NCBI RefSeq assembly: GCF_027942865.1
Contig: NC_134525.1
Location: 22,753,657 to 22,817,656 of the forward strand
Reading direction: 5' to 3'
Origin: Odontesthes bonariensis
Lineage: Eukaryota > Chordata > Actinopteri > Atheriniformes > Atherinopsidae
DNA length: 64,000 nucleotides
Part shown: positions 24,426-35,481 of the stretch, in pieces
How positions within the stretch are numbered: position 1 is the stretch's first letter
Layout of the letters: each line of letters begins with the position of its first letter
The notes under the pieces: generated by a model
Seen by the model: the letters and a program-made list of their open reading frames with translations, nothing else
What the model was told of the DNA's origin: nothing
Databases searched by the model: none
Made by a program: the position numbers and the translations under genes

Positions 24426-24915
24426 TAAGAAAAAATTCTGCCATAACTGTTGGTTTTTATAAGACTGGATGTACGTCTAAACATGGCTTTATCCAGACCT
24501 GAATCCCAACCAAAAAACAAATGGTTCTCTACAGTTTCACAACATAAGTTGCAGCTGCCCGGGTCCATAGATCTATAAGCAGACACCACCGGCACTCATA
24601 ACTACTACACTGGAAAATCATGCCAAATATAGAACCGTTTGTTTTATAATAAAAAGATGTAGAATCCAACACTGAGCTATCCGCCCCGCCGGGCCTGGCG
24701 TCATGTGCCGGGTGGAGGCGGCGCAGCCCCAGCGACCGTACATGTTAATATTCCCACTTTTTCTTGAGTTGATGAGGTGAAACGATGGACCAGTAGTCGC
24801 TGACATAAAATCACAGAACTGTAAACGCCATCAAAGAAAGACTTACCAAAGTACTAAGATCTTGTCTAGCCAGGTGAGGCTGACCAAGCGTTGTACCAGA
24901 CTCGTCGCCCGCCAT
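17492..24915 (-). CDS. eif2s3: Translation initiation factor eIF2 subunit gamma
   Basis: Twelve exons join to exactly 472 aa, the vertebrate length: 24915-24847, 23660-23597, 23502-23375, 21718-21597, 21378-21284, 20875-20717, 20200-20066, 19978-19884, 19788-19644, 18893-18724, 17820-17648, 17555-17492. eIF2-gamma is the GTP-binding core of eIF2, which brings initiator Met-tRNA to the 40S subunit in the cytoplasm. The GTPase motifs are all present: G1 GHVAHGKST (residues 48-56), G3 DCPGH (134-138), G4 NKID (190-193) and G5 SAQ (225-227). The Cys-rich knuckle around [10 protein letters not shown] lies before G3. Domains II and III follow, ending in [15 protein letters not shown] and a short acidic DDD tail. 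The start codon sits inside AAGATGGCGG, a YY1-like context, with a pyrimidine-rich leader just upstream. No lesion is visible. Confidence 0.97.
17893..18661 (-). mobile_element. PIF/Harbinger-type element in EIF2S3 intron
   Basis: A 769-bp element with terminal inverted repeats AGCCCCTTTCACACTG and CAGTGTGAAAGGGGCT and a 3-bp flanking duplication AGA (17890-17892 and 18662-18664). Subterminal CGACCCGCGTCGA-type palindromes occur near both ends. On the minus strand it holds one Myb/SANT-like exon (listed separately), as in Harbinger elements. The DDE transposase gene is missing, so it is non-autonomous. It lies in the last-but-one EIF2S3 intron and is GC-rich compared with its surroundings. 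Confidence 0.8.
18184..18363 (-). pseudogene. Myb/SANT-like DNA-binding exon of a Harbinger element
   Basis: From an ATG at 18363 the minus strand encodes 59 residues with a Trp-initial Myb/SANT-like helix pattern ([19 protein letters not shown], then [19 protein letters not shown], then KTHRKV). After KTHRK comes GTAACA, a plausible splice donor, and then a stop. This looks like the first exon of the Myb-like protein that accompanies Harbinger transposases, with later exons lost. It cannot make a full product. Confidence 0.65.
18962..18998. repeat. (AT)n microsatellite
   Basis: Pure AT run about 70 bases upstream of the EIF2S3 exon that starts at 18893, inside the intron. Confidence 0.95.
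18999..19643. other. EIF2S3 intron, nothing recognised
   Basis: Intron between the exons at 18724-18893 and 19644-19788. No repeat family, conserved block or hidden exon is visible. Confidence 0.4.
20876..21283. other. EIF2S3 intron, nothing recognised
   Basis: Roughly 400 bp of intron with no recognisable element. The intron at 20201-20716 contains an X-box-like palindrome GTCACCATAGCAAC at 20383-20396 and a second near-match at 20635-20648. Confidence 0.4.
21719..22679. other. First half of EIF2S3 intron 3, nothing firm
   Basis: The donor lies at 23374 and the acceptor at 21719. This half has no recognised repeat; the open frames in it have no family character. Confidence 0.4.
22690..23330. 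repeat. Probable unclassified repeat in EIF2S3 intron 3
   Basis: The segment changes composition abruptly, with a C-rich block around 22855-22880 and a phrase ATTAAAGGTGGGGTCTGTG at its left edge that resembles the start of a common fish repeat. I could not find matching inverted ends or a target duplication. The call is tentative. Confidence 0.3.
23661..24846. other. EIF2S3 intron 1
   Basis: About 1.2 kb containing a (TA)n run at 24391-24423. The part next to exon 1 (about 24660-24740) is GC-richer, as expected near a housekeeping promoter. No repeat family is otherwise recognised. Confidence 0.5.
24391..24423. repeat. (TA)n microsatellite
   Basis: Pure TA run in EIF2S3 intron 1. Confidence 0.95.
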
Positions 24916-24956
24916 CTTGAAGGAAAAGGGAATGGAAGAGCCGGCTCCGGCGAATG
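24916..24956 (-). promoter_or_regulatory. EIF2S3 5' leader with pyrimidine-rich tract
   Basis: Read on the minus strand the bases just before the start codon are GGCTCTTCCATTCCCTTTTC followed by CTTCAAG. This long pyrimidine run could be a TOP-like element if transcription starts within it. The transcription start is not visible from sequence alone. Confidence 0.3.
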
Positions 24957-25599
24957 CCTGATCAACTAACGAAACCCTCAGTTCTCTTGACCAAACGTTT
25001 GTTTAAAAATGATTTAATTCTCTCCACGGGGGCGAATAATATAGGACAACTTTAAAACAATAAGATTTTTTCAATTTGCTTTGAATTACAATGACCAAAA
25101 TTTAGTATCCAATACAACGGGGTCCTTTATCAACGGCTGATGCAATTTATCTCTACCGTAAAGAAACGTTTATTGAACTTGCCGTATTTTATATCATTCT
25201 AATAATTGCCAATAACCTTAGGGGATACATGCGTCGCTTGATTTTGCTTCCCTAAAAATAAACTTAAAAGAATCTTCCTTTTTTTCTGTTCATGTGTTAG
25301 GTCCGTCGTTGCAGTGTGACGTGATCCAAATACAGTTTGTAGTCCTTTAATCTGGTTTGTAGTTCTTGAAATAATTTCATCCCAGGAAGTCCCAAGGCTT
25401 GTTGTTTATTTTTAACTATTTAATTTAATTATAATTTCTATTTTCATTTTTCTATTTGATTGAATTTTTATTGACCAAATTTTGTTACACGTAAATTTCT
25501 TTTTTAATAAATGTTATTTCATACATATAAATACAATCCATAAAGCACTATGTCATCTGAAGTAGCTTGATTTATTTTTGGTTTATTACATTGTGTATG

Positions 25600-26480
25600 G
25601 AATAAATTGTGTGTTATTTATTTGAATTTAAATTTACTTATTTATTTATTTATTTATTATTTTAATGTTTATTATCTAGATCCTGACTTATCATTAAAGT
25701 TTAGATAATTGATTTATGTAATTACTCGATTAATAAATCATAATCATTCCTTTAATAATTCTTGAAGTGGTGGATGAATTATATCCAAACATGGGCAACA
25801 AACCCCAACCACACTCAGAGATTATGTGCAGTTATTCTAAGTGTCTTTGTTGACATTTGGCATCTCATTTTGTTTATTAATTTTCTATGTGGGGGTTTTA
25901 TGTCTATTTGTTGCTGCTTTGCATCTGTTTTTTTAATTTTTCATGATTCCGTTTTGTCGACATATGGTCAGCATCATTTTGCATCTCTTTCTTGGTCTCT
26001 GCGATGATTTGGATTTCTTTATAGTAATTATTTTATATATATGTGGTCATTTTTTTCTATTTTTGGTCATTTTGAGTCTTGGTGATTGTTTTGAACATCT
26101 TAGTAGTTATTTTTAATTGATTCATTTTGTGATACTTTGGTCTCTGTTCCTGCACATTTTAATTTTTGATATTGGCATTATTTAACATTTTGATATGGTC
26201 CTTTAGGATATTTTTGTTTGTTTTAGGTGTTGTTGTAGTTAAGTTGCAGTTGATATTTGACAATTTTGAGAGTCTTTGTGGCAGGGTAGCATGTCTTCAG
26301 GTTCATTCTGTCTTTGTGAGTATTTTTGTGTGTTTTTTTGGTCATTTTAGTCCTAGTAGACGGTTCAAGTACTTTTTCTTATCCTTTGGCATATCTTTCT
26401 TGTCATTTTGATTGCTTTGAGTTGCTTTATAGTAGTTTTGACTCTCTTTTATGAATATTGTGAGAGCAATTTTGTGATTG
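25600..26480. repeat. T-rich degenerate cryptic repeat
   Basis: Long T- and TTTG-rich stretch with recurring words such as GGTCATTTT, TTGAGT and CTTTATAGTA at irregular spacing, plus a short (TTTA)n run near 25640-25665. It looks like a decayed minisatellite similar in character to the block at 42.6-43.0 kb. The open frames at 25762-26007 and 26166-26411 are products of this low-complexity sequence. Confidence 0.45.
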
Positions 26481-26639
26481 TTTTGAGTACTTTTGATTTA
26501 TTCTGTTGATACTATATAAGTATTCTCTTCATTAATCATTTCTGATTCATTCTAATCTAGCTTGTTTTTAACTAATAGGAAACTGTGGACTTACAAAAAT
26601 ATATTTTGAAATGTCAATAAGAATTAGACATGTCTATAT

Positions 26640-27320
26640 AATATCTTTGCTTCAATAATGTTGAGGTCTCGGCTCTGGGGAGGATTCATCCCTCCATAAG
26701 ACCTGTTGCCACGGATTTTCAGTCCACTTCTTGTGTCCTTTGGCACAGCTCAGCTTTTTTGCCCTGTTTCCCTTCTTTAAGAACGACTTCATGACAGCCA
26801 CTCTTCCATGGAGACCTTTTCTGATGAGGCTTGGGCCAACAGCAGATGGATCAGCTGAAGGTCCAGATGCATCTCTCAGCTCCTGGGTCAGGTCTTTGCT
26901 GGATTTTTTCCTCTTTCTTAAGGACATCACTTTCAGATCCTGTTCATCTGCTGTAGATAGTTCTTTAGGCCTGACACTTCTTCTTTTGTCCTCCACTTGT
27001 CCAGTTTCCTCAAATGTTTTAAGGACACACTGCACACCATGCTGAGATTTGCCAAGTTTTCAGCTAATAGCTCTTTGGGAATCACCTTGTTGCTGTAAAA
27101 ATACTATTTTCTGTCTGTCAAACGGTTTTATCTTTGGAGTTTTTCATAGATGAAACTAAAGAAATGGGAACAAACGATGTGTCTTTGTTACAGGCCGCTA
27201 GTAACAAAGTGACTAAAGATACTATTTTAAAACACACAACATTGGTTCATCCCTTGAGTTAGGAGCCTTTTTCTGCTTTAATGATTCATAGTTCAGACCT
27301 AAGTGGCTTAATAAAGAAAA
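26640..27320 (-). mobile_element. Degenerate Tc1-like transposon
   Basis: The minus strand encodes, from 27035 down to 26652, most of a Tc1-type N-terminal DNA-binding region and the start of the catalytic domain. [40 protein letters not shown] and NPWQQVLWRDESS (catalytic Asp in WRDES) are recognisable. The end region at about 27200-27300 (GTTGGTTCATCCCTTGAGTT type) is shared, inverted, with 44.33-44.40 kb. Internal deletions and a lost C-terminus make it dead. Confidence 0.75.
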
Positions 27321-27327
27321 ATTGATC

Positions 27328-27328
27328 G

Positions 27329-27411
<83 letters not shown>
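27328..27411 (+). repeat. (CTAT)n microsatellite
   Basis: About 21 perfect tetranucleotide units, probably highly polymorphic. It abuts the outer end of the Tc1-like relic. Confidence 0.97.
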
Positions 27412-27479
27412 ACTTTAAATTTAAATTTTACTTGTAGTGACACATCATTGTGAATTTACGATCTTCGTTACACTGCACA

Positions 27480-27745
27480 ACGCCCTTCAGTTCCGCCCAA
27501 AAGGGAAATGACGCCGGTACAGAAGATGGCGTTCGTAAAGCCCGTGGACCGCTGTGGCTCGTTACCCGTTTAATTTAGAGCCGTGTGGGGGGTCTCTTCG
27601 TCTGACAGATGGACCTGAACACAAACATGGCAGTGCACCGCTGCCCTCCGCTTTCTTGATCCCGGAATCGAACCCGCAACTTCATGTCCGAAGGAGCCAG
27701 AGCTGCCTGGTCGAAGAGGGGTTGTGGGGATTCGCACCGCCGAGG
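27480..27745 (+). promoter_or_regulatory. klhl15: Probable KLHL15 non-coding first exon and promoter
   Basis: A GC-rich island in AT-rich surroundings. It contains AAGATGGCG (27523-27531), a YY1-type core-promoter element, and ends in CCGCCGAG followed by GTGAGACGG, a good splice donor at about 27745. The ATG inside it opens a frame of only 15 codons. It lies 2.9 kb upstream of the first coding exon of KLHL15 and fits the untranslated first exon known for this gene. Its linkage to KLHL15 is inferred, since no transcript is available. Confidence 0.5.
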
Positions 27746-30615
27746 TGAGACGGCTGGATTTAGCTGCTAAGCTAAAGCTGCTCCCCAGGTCATCACAGCT
27801 GAGAATCGTGACAGTTAATTTGGCCGGATAGGTAGCCAGCCGAGGAGCTTAAAATCTTTATTTATTACATTTTCCCTCAACATATCATCTGAAAAACTAG
27901 CTTGAATCAACGGCTTCCCTCCGGATACCAGAGCTGAGAGTGAACCGTTATGTGAAGCCTTTGTTTTGGGGCTCTCATCTCAGCATGTAGCAGCCCTCCC
28001 CTCCTGTTGTTATAATAAAACTAGGCAGGATAACACTATGTGGCATTTAAGCTGCCCATATTGGTGTAAATGCAAATAAATACGTCAAAGCAACACTGTC
28101 TGTTCCTCTTTGTTAGCCTTTAGTCTGCCCTGCTGTGCTGCTCCTGCAGTTGAATGAAATATGACAGTAAAGCAAACTAAAATCTTAATTTATCACCAGA
28201 CATTTGGCGTAAGGTGTAATTTATAGACGTGTGTACTGTCTGAGATGTGCTGGCTCACCTGTTGTTTTTATTATCCTCCGTCAGTCAGAGGAATTCCAGG
28301 TCAGGTCACTCACAAGAGGAGACCTCTTAATGTAAAAACTTACACAATTATCCTTTTTTACTCCCTAATGGGCTGTAGATTAGCACTGAAGTAATCAGAT
28401 TATCATTCTTAATGTTCATTTTAGTTTAATTAATTGATACTTTTATCAGGAAAAATGTACTAAATAACAGATTTAGGATTTTAATGGCTGACCAGCGTTC
28501 TATCAGCACCATAAAAACACCAAATGAGGGAATATAATCTAGAAGAAGAGCAGAGATCCACAGACTTCTGGTGTCATTACAGAAGCTTGTTGATGTTTTT
28601 CTAGTTACACACTGACTAAACACCACTCTAAAAAGAGAAGCAAAGTTTAAGTGGTGTGGTTTTTTTTGGAAAAAAATGAGCTATTAAAGCAGAACTCTCC
28701 CCGTTCCTCTCTGCTGTGCTTCAGCTCTGTCTCCAAAGCTCCCTCCCTGCAGAGGAAGGGGGCCTGTAACCATGGCAACTCTATACTTTTGTGATTGACA
28801 CTGTCTGTTTTTGCTCAGGATGGATTTGTATGAGCAGTAGGAGGAGCTACAGGGATGTGAAATGACAGCTTCCCAAATATTACTGTTAAAGTTCTGCTTT
28901 AATGCAAACACAGCTGACATTAAGGGTTTATTGTGCTGTTCTTTGACACAAACTGATCCCTGAATGCATCCCGGACTACAGCGTCTTCTTCTGTCTCCTC
29001 TGTTAGAACCAGGGAAACATAAACACAGGAAATGCGAGCGGCCCCTTAGCGCTCAGCCGTCACAGCCTGTGATTGTTCCCCCGGGCTCCAAAAGGTACAA
29101 CTCTCAACCCCTCAATCCCACTGTGTGTTAAAACCTAGATAAAAAACTCAGCATCGTTAGTTCTCTGGACATCGGTCCTCATTTCAGCTCCTTTTATTTT
29201 GGGGTAACGTAACAGCCGGTACGCAAAATGCTGCAGTTAAACAAAGATATTTGTTAAATATCTGTTAAATTAAAGCTAATCAAGTTATTCTGTCATAAGA
29301 ACATTAAAACTTTGTTTGTTTGTTTTTAGCGAGATGTGTATGTTAATTTAAAGAAAGTAAAAACTTTTCTTATACTGACACACTTTCAGGTTTTTTTTTT
29401 ACTTCTAAATACAGTCTGCCAAAGCTGTTCTGAAAAAGTTATGTTATGGGGTTAGTGTTTAACTTTTCATCATCTTATAAGAGCTGGAGCTAATTTTTCT
29501 GCTTTATGCTCTGTTAAGAAAACACAATCACAGCCACTGATATATCTGACAGGCCAAACTCCGAATCCATCAGGGTGTAAAACTCATTTGTTATCGAGGC
29601 AAAATTCAAAGATATTATTTCCCATTAGCATTCTCTGTTGTGCAGCTTGACAGTTTATTTGTGAGTAAACAAAACAACACACTAAGAAACACACTTTTTA
29701 TGCCATCTTTGGTTCAATTACCTTGAATTTCTATCAAAATTGGAGCAAATCTAGGAGTTATTTGACCTTGTTGGTTGGTTATAACACATGAATCCATTCA
29801 GGAATTGATGAGCTATGCTAACAAGCTGCAGTCTTAAGTTTTAAACTGGGGTTATTCTTTTAATCCAAATTTTAGTATGGCTACAAGATTCACGCTGAAT
29901 TTCACCACAGTTGTTGTTATTGTTGCGACATTTTGAAACAAAGAGTTTGGTTAAAACTGTGTGGACAGGAGATGTGAGTGCGAAACGTCGGTCGGCACAC
30001 TTTTAGCCATAATTATGGCGTTCATGCTTTAACGTGGCGGTTGTGTTGACTTTGTCGTTCAGGTGATTGACGCTCAGAAAGGGACTTTGTTAGCATCTAC
30101 TGGACACAAGGGGCACTGTCCTCTGATTGGCTCGGACAACCCCCTCTGACATGCCCGTGGCCAATCAGAGGTGAGTGTGCTGTGTGTGTACGTGTGTTTG
30201 CTTATCAATGAACGGATGATGTTTGTGAATGTTTTCGTGTGTTCACTTTTTACTTGGTGTTCTTTGTCATGAACTCGGTGTGTGAGCATGGCTGCCTGTT
30301 TTCCTCTCACTGTGTTGCAGTGCAGCGGGGTATTTCCCCAGCGTGCCAGCCCCCTGTACATTTGGCTGTGAATGAGATGCAGCAGCTGAACTGCTGAGCT
30401 TTTAAAGCTGAGCATCCTATTGAATGTCCTTCCAGCCTCTGACTTAGTGTTCTCAGCAGCAGCAGCGCTCACACAAACAGAAACCTTTTATTTTTGGGGA
30501 GCCTGAATGTCTTTGTGTGTGTGCTGGATTCGTTGAAGAGTTTTTGTCATTTCCAGTTTATCTCTTTGTTCCGTGTGTTAGCGTAGCTCATGTTTTCGAA
30601 CTGTCACGCCTTCAG
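27746..30615. other. Long intron or upstream region of KLHL15
   Basis: Apart from the small inverted-repeat element at 28683-28902 I recognise no mobile element or exon. A GC-richer patch at about 28980-29095 ends in AAAAGGTACAAC and could be an alternative 5' exon, but nothing confirms it. Confidence 0.4.
28683..28902. mobile_element. Small MITE-like element
   Basis: About 220 bp bounded by TTAAAGCAGAACT and its inverted copy AGTTCTGCTTTAA. It contains an X-box-like palindrome GTAACCATGGCAAC (28766-28779). No coding capacity was found. The target duplication is not clear, so the superfamily is open. Confidence 0.5.
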
Positions 30616-30622
30616 GTGTGTT

Positions 30623-33600
30623 ATGTCGGGGGCGGATGTGGAGGTGTACCTGTCCCAGGTGCACGATGGGAGTGTGTCTTCGGGCTTCCGGGCGCTGTAC
30701 GAGGAGCATCTGCTGCTTGATGTCACGCTACTAATAGAGGAGCACCACTTCCAGGTAAACAGATAAAGCAAAGATCTCATATACATATTAACTAAAGCCA
30801 TAGCTGTATGCTAACGGGTCACGCTTCCGTATCTACACCCTCTTTACCTGTTTCCTTCTTCCCAGCGAGCTTTATTTTTATCCTAAAATAATTGGAGGGA
30901 TCACACTGCTACACGTAGGGATGTGCCAATATTATTAATTATGAAATACATGGAATCTACTTAAGTTTATAAAAAGCTCCACAGGTTAAAAAAGGTGAAC
31001 AAATATCATGTTCTACATATCACTGTCCTGCGTTTGTGGCTCTTTTCTAAATTTGACATTTTGTCCATGTGCAAAAGAAAGAAAATTAAGTAAATACAAC
31101 CTGAGATGAGCAACAACACGTGACATATTAGACTGTGTCATTATTTATTGAACAAAACGGAGACAAAACAGAGAAGCAGTGTGTGAAAAACTCAGTGAAC
31201 CCTTACTGGTTACAGCCAGGAGCTGCTGATCAGTGCAAGTGTGAGCACCTCTATAAAAGCAGACGTTTTGTCAGTTTGCTGGTCTGCAGCATTCAGGTGT
31301 GTGTTAACACAATGCCAAGGAGGAAAGACATCAGCAATGATCTTAGACAAGTTGCCCATCAGTCTGGGAAGGGTTATAAGGCCATTTCCAAACTATTTGG
31401 AGTCCATCGTTCTACAGAGAGAAAGATTATTCACAGGTGGAAAACATTCAACACAGCTGTCAATCTTCCCAGGAGTGGACGTCCCAGCAAGTTCACCCCA
31501 ATGTAAAAAAAAACCCAAGAGCTACATTTCAGACTCTACAGGCAGAAAAAAACCTGCTGAATTAACATAAGAGAGTGACTACTAAACATCATGATGTCTT
31601 GACATATTTGATATTGCGTGTCCCTCTTACAGGCCCACAAGGCGCTTCTGGCCACCCAGAGCGACTACTTCCGGGTCATGTTCACAGCAGACATGCGGGA
31701 GAGGGATCAGGACAAGATCCACATGAAGGGGCTGACAGCCGCTGGGTTCGGCCACATTCTCCGGTTCATGTACTATGGCTCGCTGGAGCTCAGCATGCCC
31801 ACCGTGCAGGAGATCCTGCAGGTAACACTTAACTCTTTGAACGCTCTGCCGGTTCATTCGAGGTTCTGTGTTTAACCCAGAGCTGATGGCGAGACTCCTC
31901 GTGTGTCCTGTTCCGACAGGCGGCCATGTACGTCCAGCTGACGGAGGCGGTGGAGTTCTGCTGCTCCTTCCTGCTGGCTAAGATCTGCCTGGAGAACTGT
32001 GCTGAGGTCATGCGCCTCCTGGAGGACTTCAGCGTGGGCGTGGAGGGTGTCCAGGAGCAGCTCGACAATTTCCTACTCGACAATTTTGTCCCCCTCATGA
32101 GCCGACCAGACTTCTTGTCCTACCTCAGCCTCGAAAGACTGCAGGTTCGGCAGAACGCTGCTTTCACATCAATGCTGTGTCATATTCTCGCTTTTTCTGT
32201 CAGCACCTGTCTGTCTTTAATCATTCGATCTGATTCATATCCAACTGCTCACGTTGGATATGAAGATAAAACAGAATTTTCTGGGTTTATGTCCAGTAGT
32301 GGGATGAATTTGAAGCAAACTTTGGAAATGTCACTTCATAGAAGAAGCTCCTCAGGCTGCGTAGTGTCGTCAGCAGGTGACTTTGAGGCTCTAATAAACA
32401 GAGGAAAATGTAAAACAGGAGGAAGAACACACATAAGCAGTCACCTTGGCCATTTTTAAGAGAACAGTCCTCAGAATTTCCTCATAACTGCGTGTGTTGT
32501 GTTTGTTTCATTGTTCTTCTCCAGAAGTAGAAACAGCCGACTGATCAGTCATGTGTGTGAAATGTTTGCTTCCTCAGAACTGAGTCAGTTCAACAAGCCA
32601 AAAAAACCCACAATTTTTTACCTTTTCAGACTGTGCTGCTTCCGTCAACCTTTTCCAAAGCACAGCTTCAGATTGCTCATCAGAAAGCACGGATGCAGAC
32701 CGGCTAACGTTGTGAAAATGTTTCTTAAGTTGCAGGAGTCCAACCTTAACAGCTCAGCTTTAGTGGGAGAAAACGTTTTGCCTCTGAGGATGATTGAGAC
32801 ACGAATGTGTTCATGTTCTGAAACACATTTCCACCACTTGACTACATAACGCCTCATATAAGTCGTGAAGGGTGAGGGGAACATTAAAAGTGAACCAAAG
32901 CTGCTGGACCTGTCCAACAAACCTTGTCCGCTGTAGTCTCTTTTATCGCTCACAGCTTTATCTTCTCTCTTTCTGAACCAGGCGTACCTGAACAGCGACG
33001 CTTTGAGTCGCTTCCCAGAAATCGAGCTGTACGAAGCCGTCCAAGCGTGGCTAAGACATGACCGGCGACGCTGGAGGCACACGGACACCATCGTGCAGTC
33101 CATACGCTTCTGTCTCATGACCCCTGCCAACATCTTTGAAAAGGTGGGGTAATTTGATTCACTTTAACCCGGGGTTTCCTCTGATCAAAGGCCTGTCTTT
33201 CAACACTGACCTAATGTGGCACCAACTGGAGTTAGAGGGTTTGCAAGGTCCTGGAATTATGGAACTAGCTGCCATAATGAGAGCTGGTTGACTTCTTTAA
33301 CATAAGCCTCAGTGCTTCAGTTCTTTATTATCTCCTTAAGCATAGAAATACTGCAGCGTCCGTTATAAAATGAGAAGAGATAACACCGTCCCATATTTCT
33401 GTGGAGCAGCAACTGTATCTTCATACATTTGCACTTTTTGTGACTCACGTAAGTAAATATGAGGACAGGAGTGTGAGCTGCCTGTGACGACAGTATCTTT
33501 CACTTTTGTGTCTTTTTCTTTCTATTTTAGATTATTACACTCGTATGATATTGTGAGATAACCTCAGTAAAACAACACAAGAAGAGTACATTAGATGATG

Positions 33601-35481
33601 TACCCGTGCGGTTGACTTTTCCTCACCAATTCCTCCTCCCATCTTTCTTCAATTTGATCACATTTCCCAGGGAGTTTTACTGTACCCCGGGTGTCTGGCC
33701 CTCTGCTTTTCTACCACAGGGACAAAACAAAGTACTCAGGGGATATTATATCCAACATAATAGCTCTGGTCAGGAGAATCTTGGTCCATTTCTTTGATGG
33801 GGCTGAATATTTCTCCCAGAGAAGCCAGTTTTCTTCAAGTTAATTCACTGTTTCTTTGGTCGTCCGTGAGGGTACACCTTGTCCCTCTTAGGCTGTTTTT
33901 GGGTTAAACTGAACAAAGCAAAAACATTTAGGCCAGAAAAAAATATAACGCATAATGAAACAGTGGAAAAAGAACTGGTAGTGATCTAATTTACTCTGAA
34001 TTAAGAAAATATCAGTGTGGCAAAGTCTTCGACAAACAGTTTTTTTTTTTTTTTTTTTTAATGTCTTCTCAGGTGAAGACATCAGAGTTTTACCGTTACT
34101 CCAGACAGCTGAGGCAGGAGGTAGATCAGGCGCTCAGCTACTTCCATGATGTCAACCAGCAGCCTCTGGTGGAGACGCGATCCAACCGCATCCGCTCCGT
34201 CCGCCCACAGACCGCCGTCTTCAGGGGAATGATCGGCCACAGCATGGTCAACAGCAAGATCCTGCTGCTGCAGCGTCCAAAGGTGGCTACTCCACTTTCT
34301 ACCATTCATGACAGCTTGATTACTTTTAGTTGTCACATGCGAACGTACACAGAGGAGCTTGAGTGGTTCACGAAGCTGTGCGTTCAGAGAAGCTCGGCGT
34401 CCATAACCTGCGCTGTTACTCCTCAGGTGTGGTGGGAGCTGGAGGGACCTCAGGTGCCGCTGAGACCGGACTGCCTGGCTATCGTAAACAACTTTGCCTT
34501 CCTGCTGGGCGGAGAGGAGCTCGGACCAGACGGAGAGTTTCACGCCTCGTCCAAAGTCTACCGCTACGACCCCAGGCAGAACTCGTGGCTCCGCATGGCG
34601 GACATGTCTGTGCCCAGGTGAGAGGAGTGTGAGATGCCTTTAAAACTGATTGTCAGAGAGGGATGTTGCAGGTACTAAACTTTCTCTGATGAATTATGCT
34701 GCGTATTTATGGTGTCTGCAGGTCGGAGTTTGCTGTGGGCGTCATTGGAAAGTTTATTTATGCAGTGGCGGGCCGCACACGAGACGAGACCTTCTACTCC
34801 ACAGAGCGATACGACATCACAGAGGACCGCTGGGAGTTTGTGGACCCGTATCCTGTGAACAAGTACGGCCACGAGGGAACGGTCCTAAACGGTAAACTCT
34901 ACATCACGGGCGGCATCACCTCCTCCTCCACCTCCAAACAGGTGTGTGTGTTTGATCCAGGGCGGGAGGCGGGCGGTGGGGGCGGAGGAGGGAGCTCAGG
35001 TGGGTCGGAATCTCACAGGACACGTGCCAGCCGAGGCCCGCTGCTGCCTGGTACTCACGCCAGCTGCTGGGAGAACAAATCTAAAATGAACTACGCGCGT
35101 TGCTTTCACAAGATGATCTCCCACAACGGGAAACTGTACGTGTTCGGAGGGGTGTGCGTCATCCTGCGGGCTTCCTTCGAGTCGCAGGGCTGCCCGTCCA
35201 CAGAGGTGTACGACCCAGAGACTGACGAGTGGACCATCCTTGCCTCCATGCCCATTGGGCGCAGCGGCCACGGGGTGGCGGTGTTGGACAGGCAGATCAT
35301 GGTGCTGGGCGGCCTGTGTTACAACGGCCACTACAGTGACTCCATCCTCACTTTCGACCCCGACGAAAACAAGTGGAAGGAGGACGAGTATCCCAGGATG
35401 CCTTGCAAACTGGACGGCCTGCAGGTGTGCAGTCTGCACTTCCCAGAGTATGTGCTAGAGCACGTCAGACGCTGCAGCTGA
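30623..35481 (+). CDS. klhl15: Kelch-like protein 15, CUL3 adaptor
   Basis: Seven coding exons join in frame to 622 aa: 30623-30754, 31633-31821, 31920-32144, 32982-33143, 34073-34282, 34427-34617, 34722-35481. Order of domains: BTB (about residues 30-130), BACK (about 135-240), then a Kelch propeller (about 320-610) with repeats such as AIVNNFAFLLGGEELG, GVIGKFIYAVAGRTRDETFY and MPIGRSGHGVAVLDRQIMVL. KLHL15 is the substrate adaptor of a CUL3-RING ubiquitin ligase; known mammalian substrates are the PP2A B'-beta subunit and CtIP. The start follows an acceptor at 30615 and gives the expected short leader before BTB. The mammalian protein is 604 aa. The extra length lies mainly in a Gly-rich insertion at about 34963-35070. 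EIF2S3 lies divergently upstream, as in mammals. Confidence 0.96.
31075..31570 (+). mobile_element. Truncated Tc1-like transposon in KLHL15 intron
   Basis: The left inner repeat (GATGAGCAACAACACGTGAC) and the first transposase region are present: MPRRKDISNDLRQVAHQSGK, then KLFGVHRSTERKIIHRWKTF, then LPRSGRPSKFTP, a helix-turn-helix pair plus GRPR-like linker. The frame stops at about 31506 and the element breaks off near 31570 without a catalytic domain. It belongs to the same family as the element at 11.6-12.5 kb, in opposite orientation. Confidence 0.75.
32145..32981. other. KLHL15 intron, nothing recognised
   Basis: Intron of 837 bp. Open frames run into it from the exon but have no homology. 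The intron at 33144-34072 is similar and ends in a T-run of about 19 bases (34041-34059) ahead of its acceptor. Confidence 0.45.

Noticed and set aside
32145-32459. Extension of the KLHL15 frame into the intron
   Set aside because: Conserved KLHL15 sequence stops at the donor and resumes at 32982.
34082-34543. 153-aa minus-strand open frame opposite KLHL15
   Set aside because: Antisense shadow of conserved coding exons, with no independent features.
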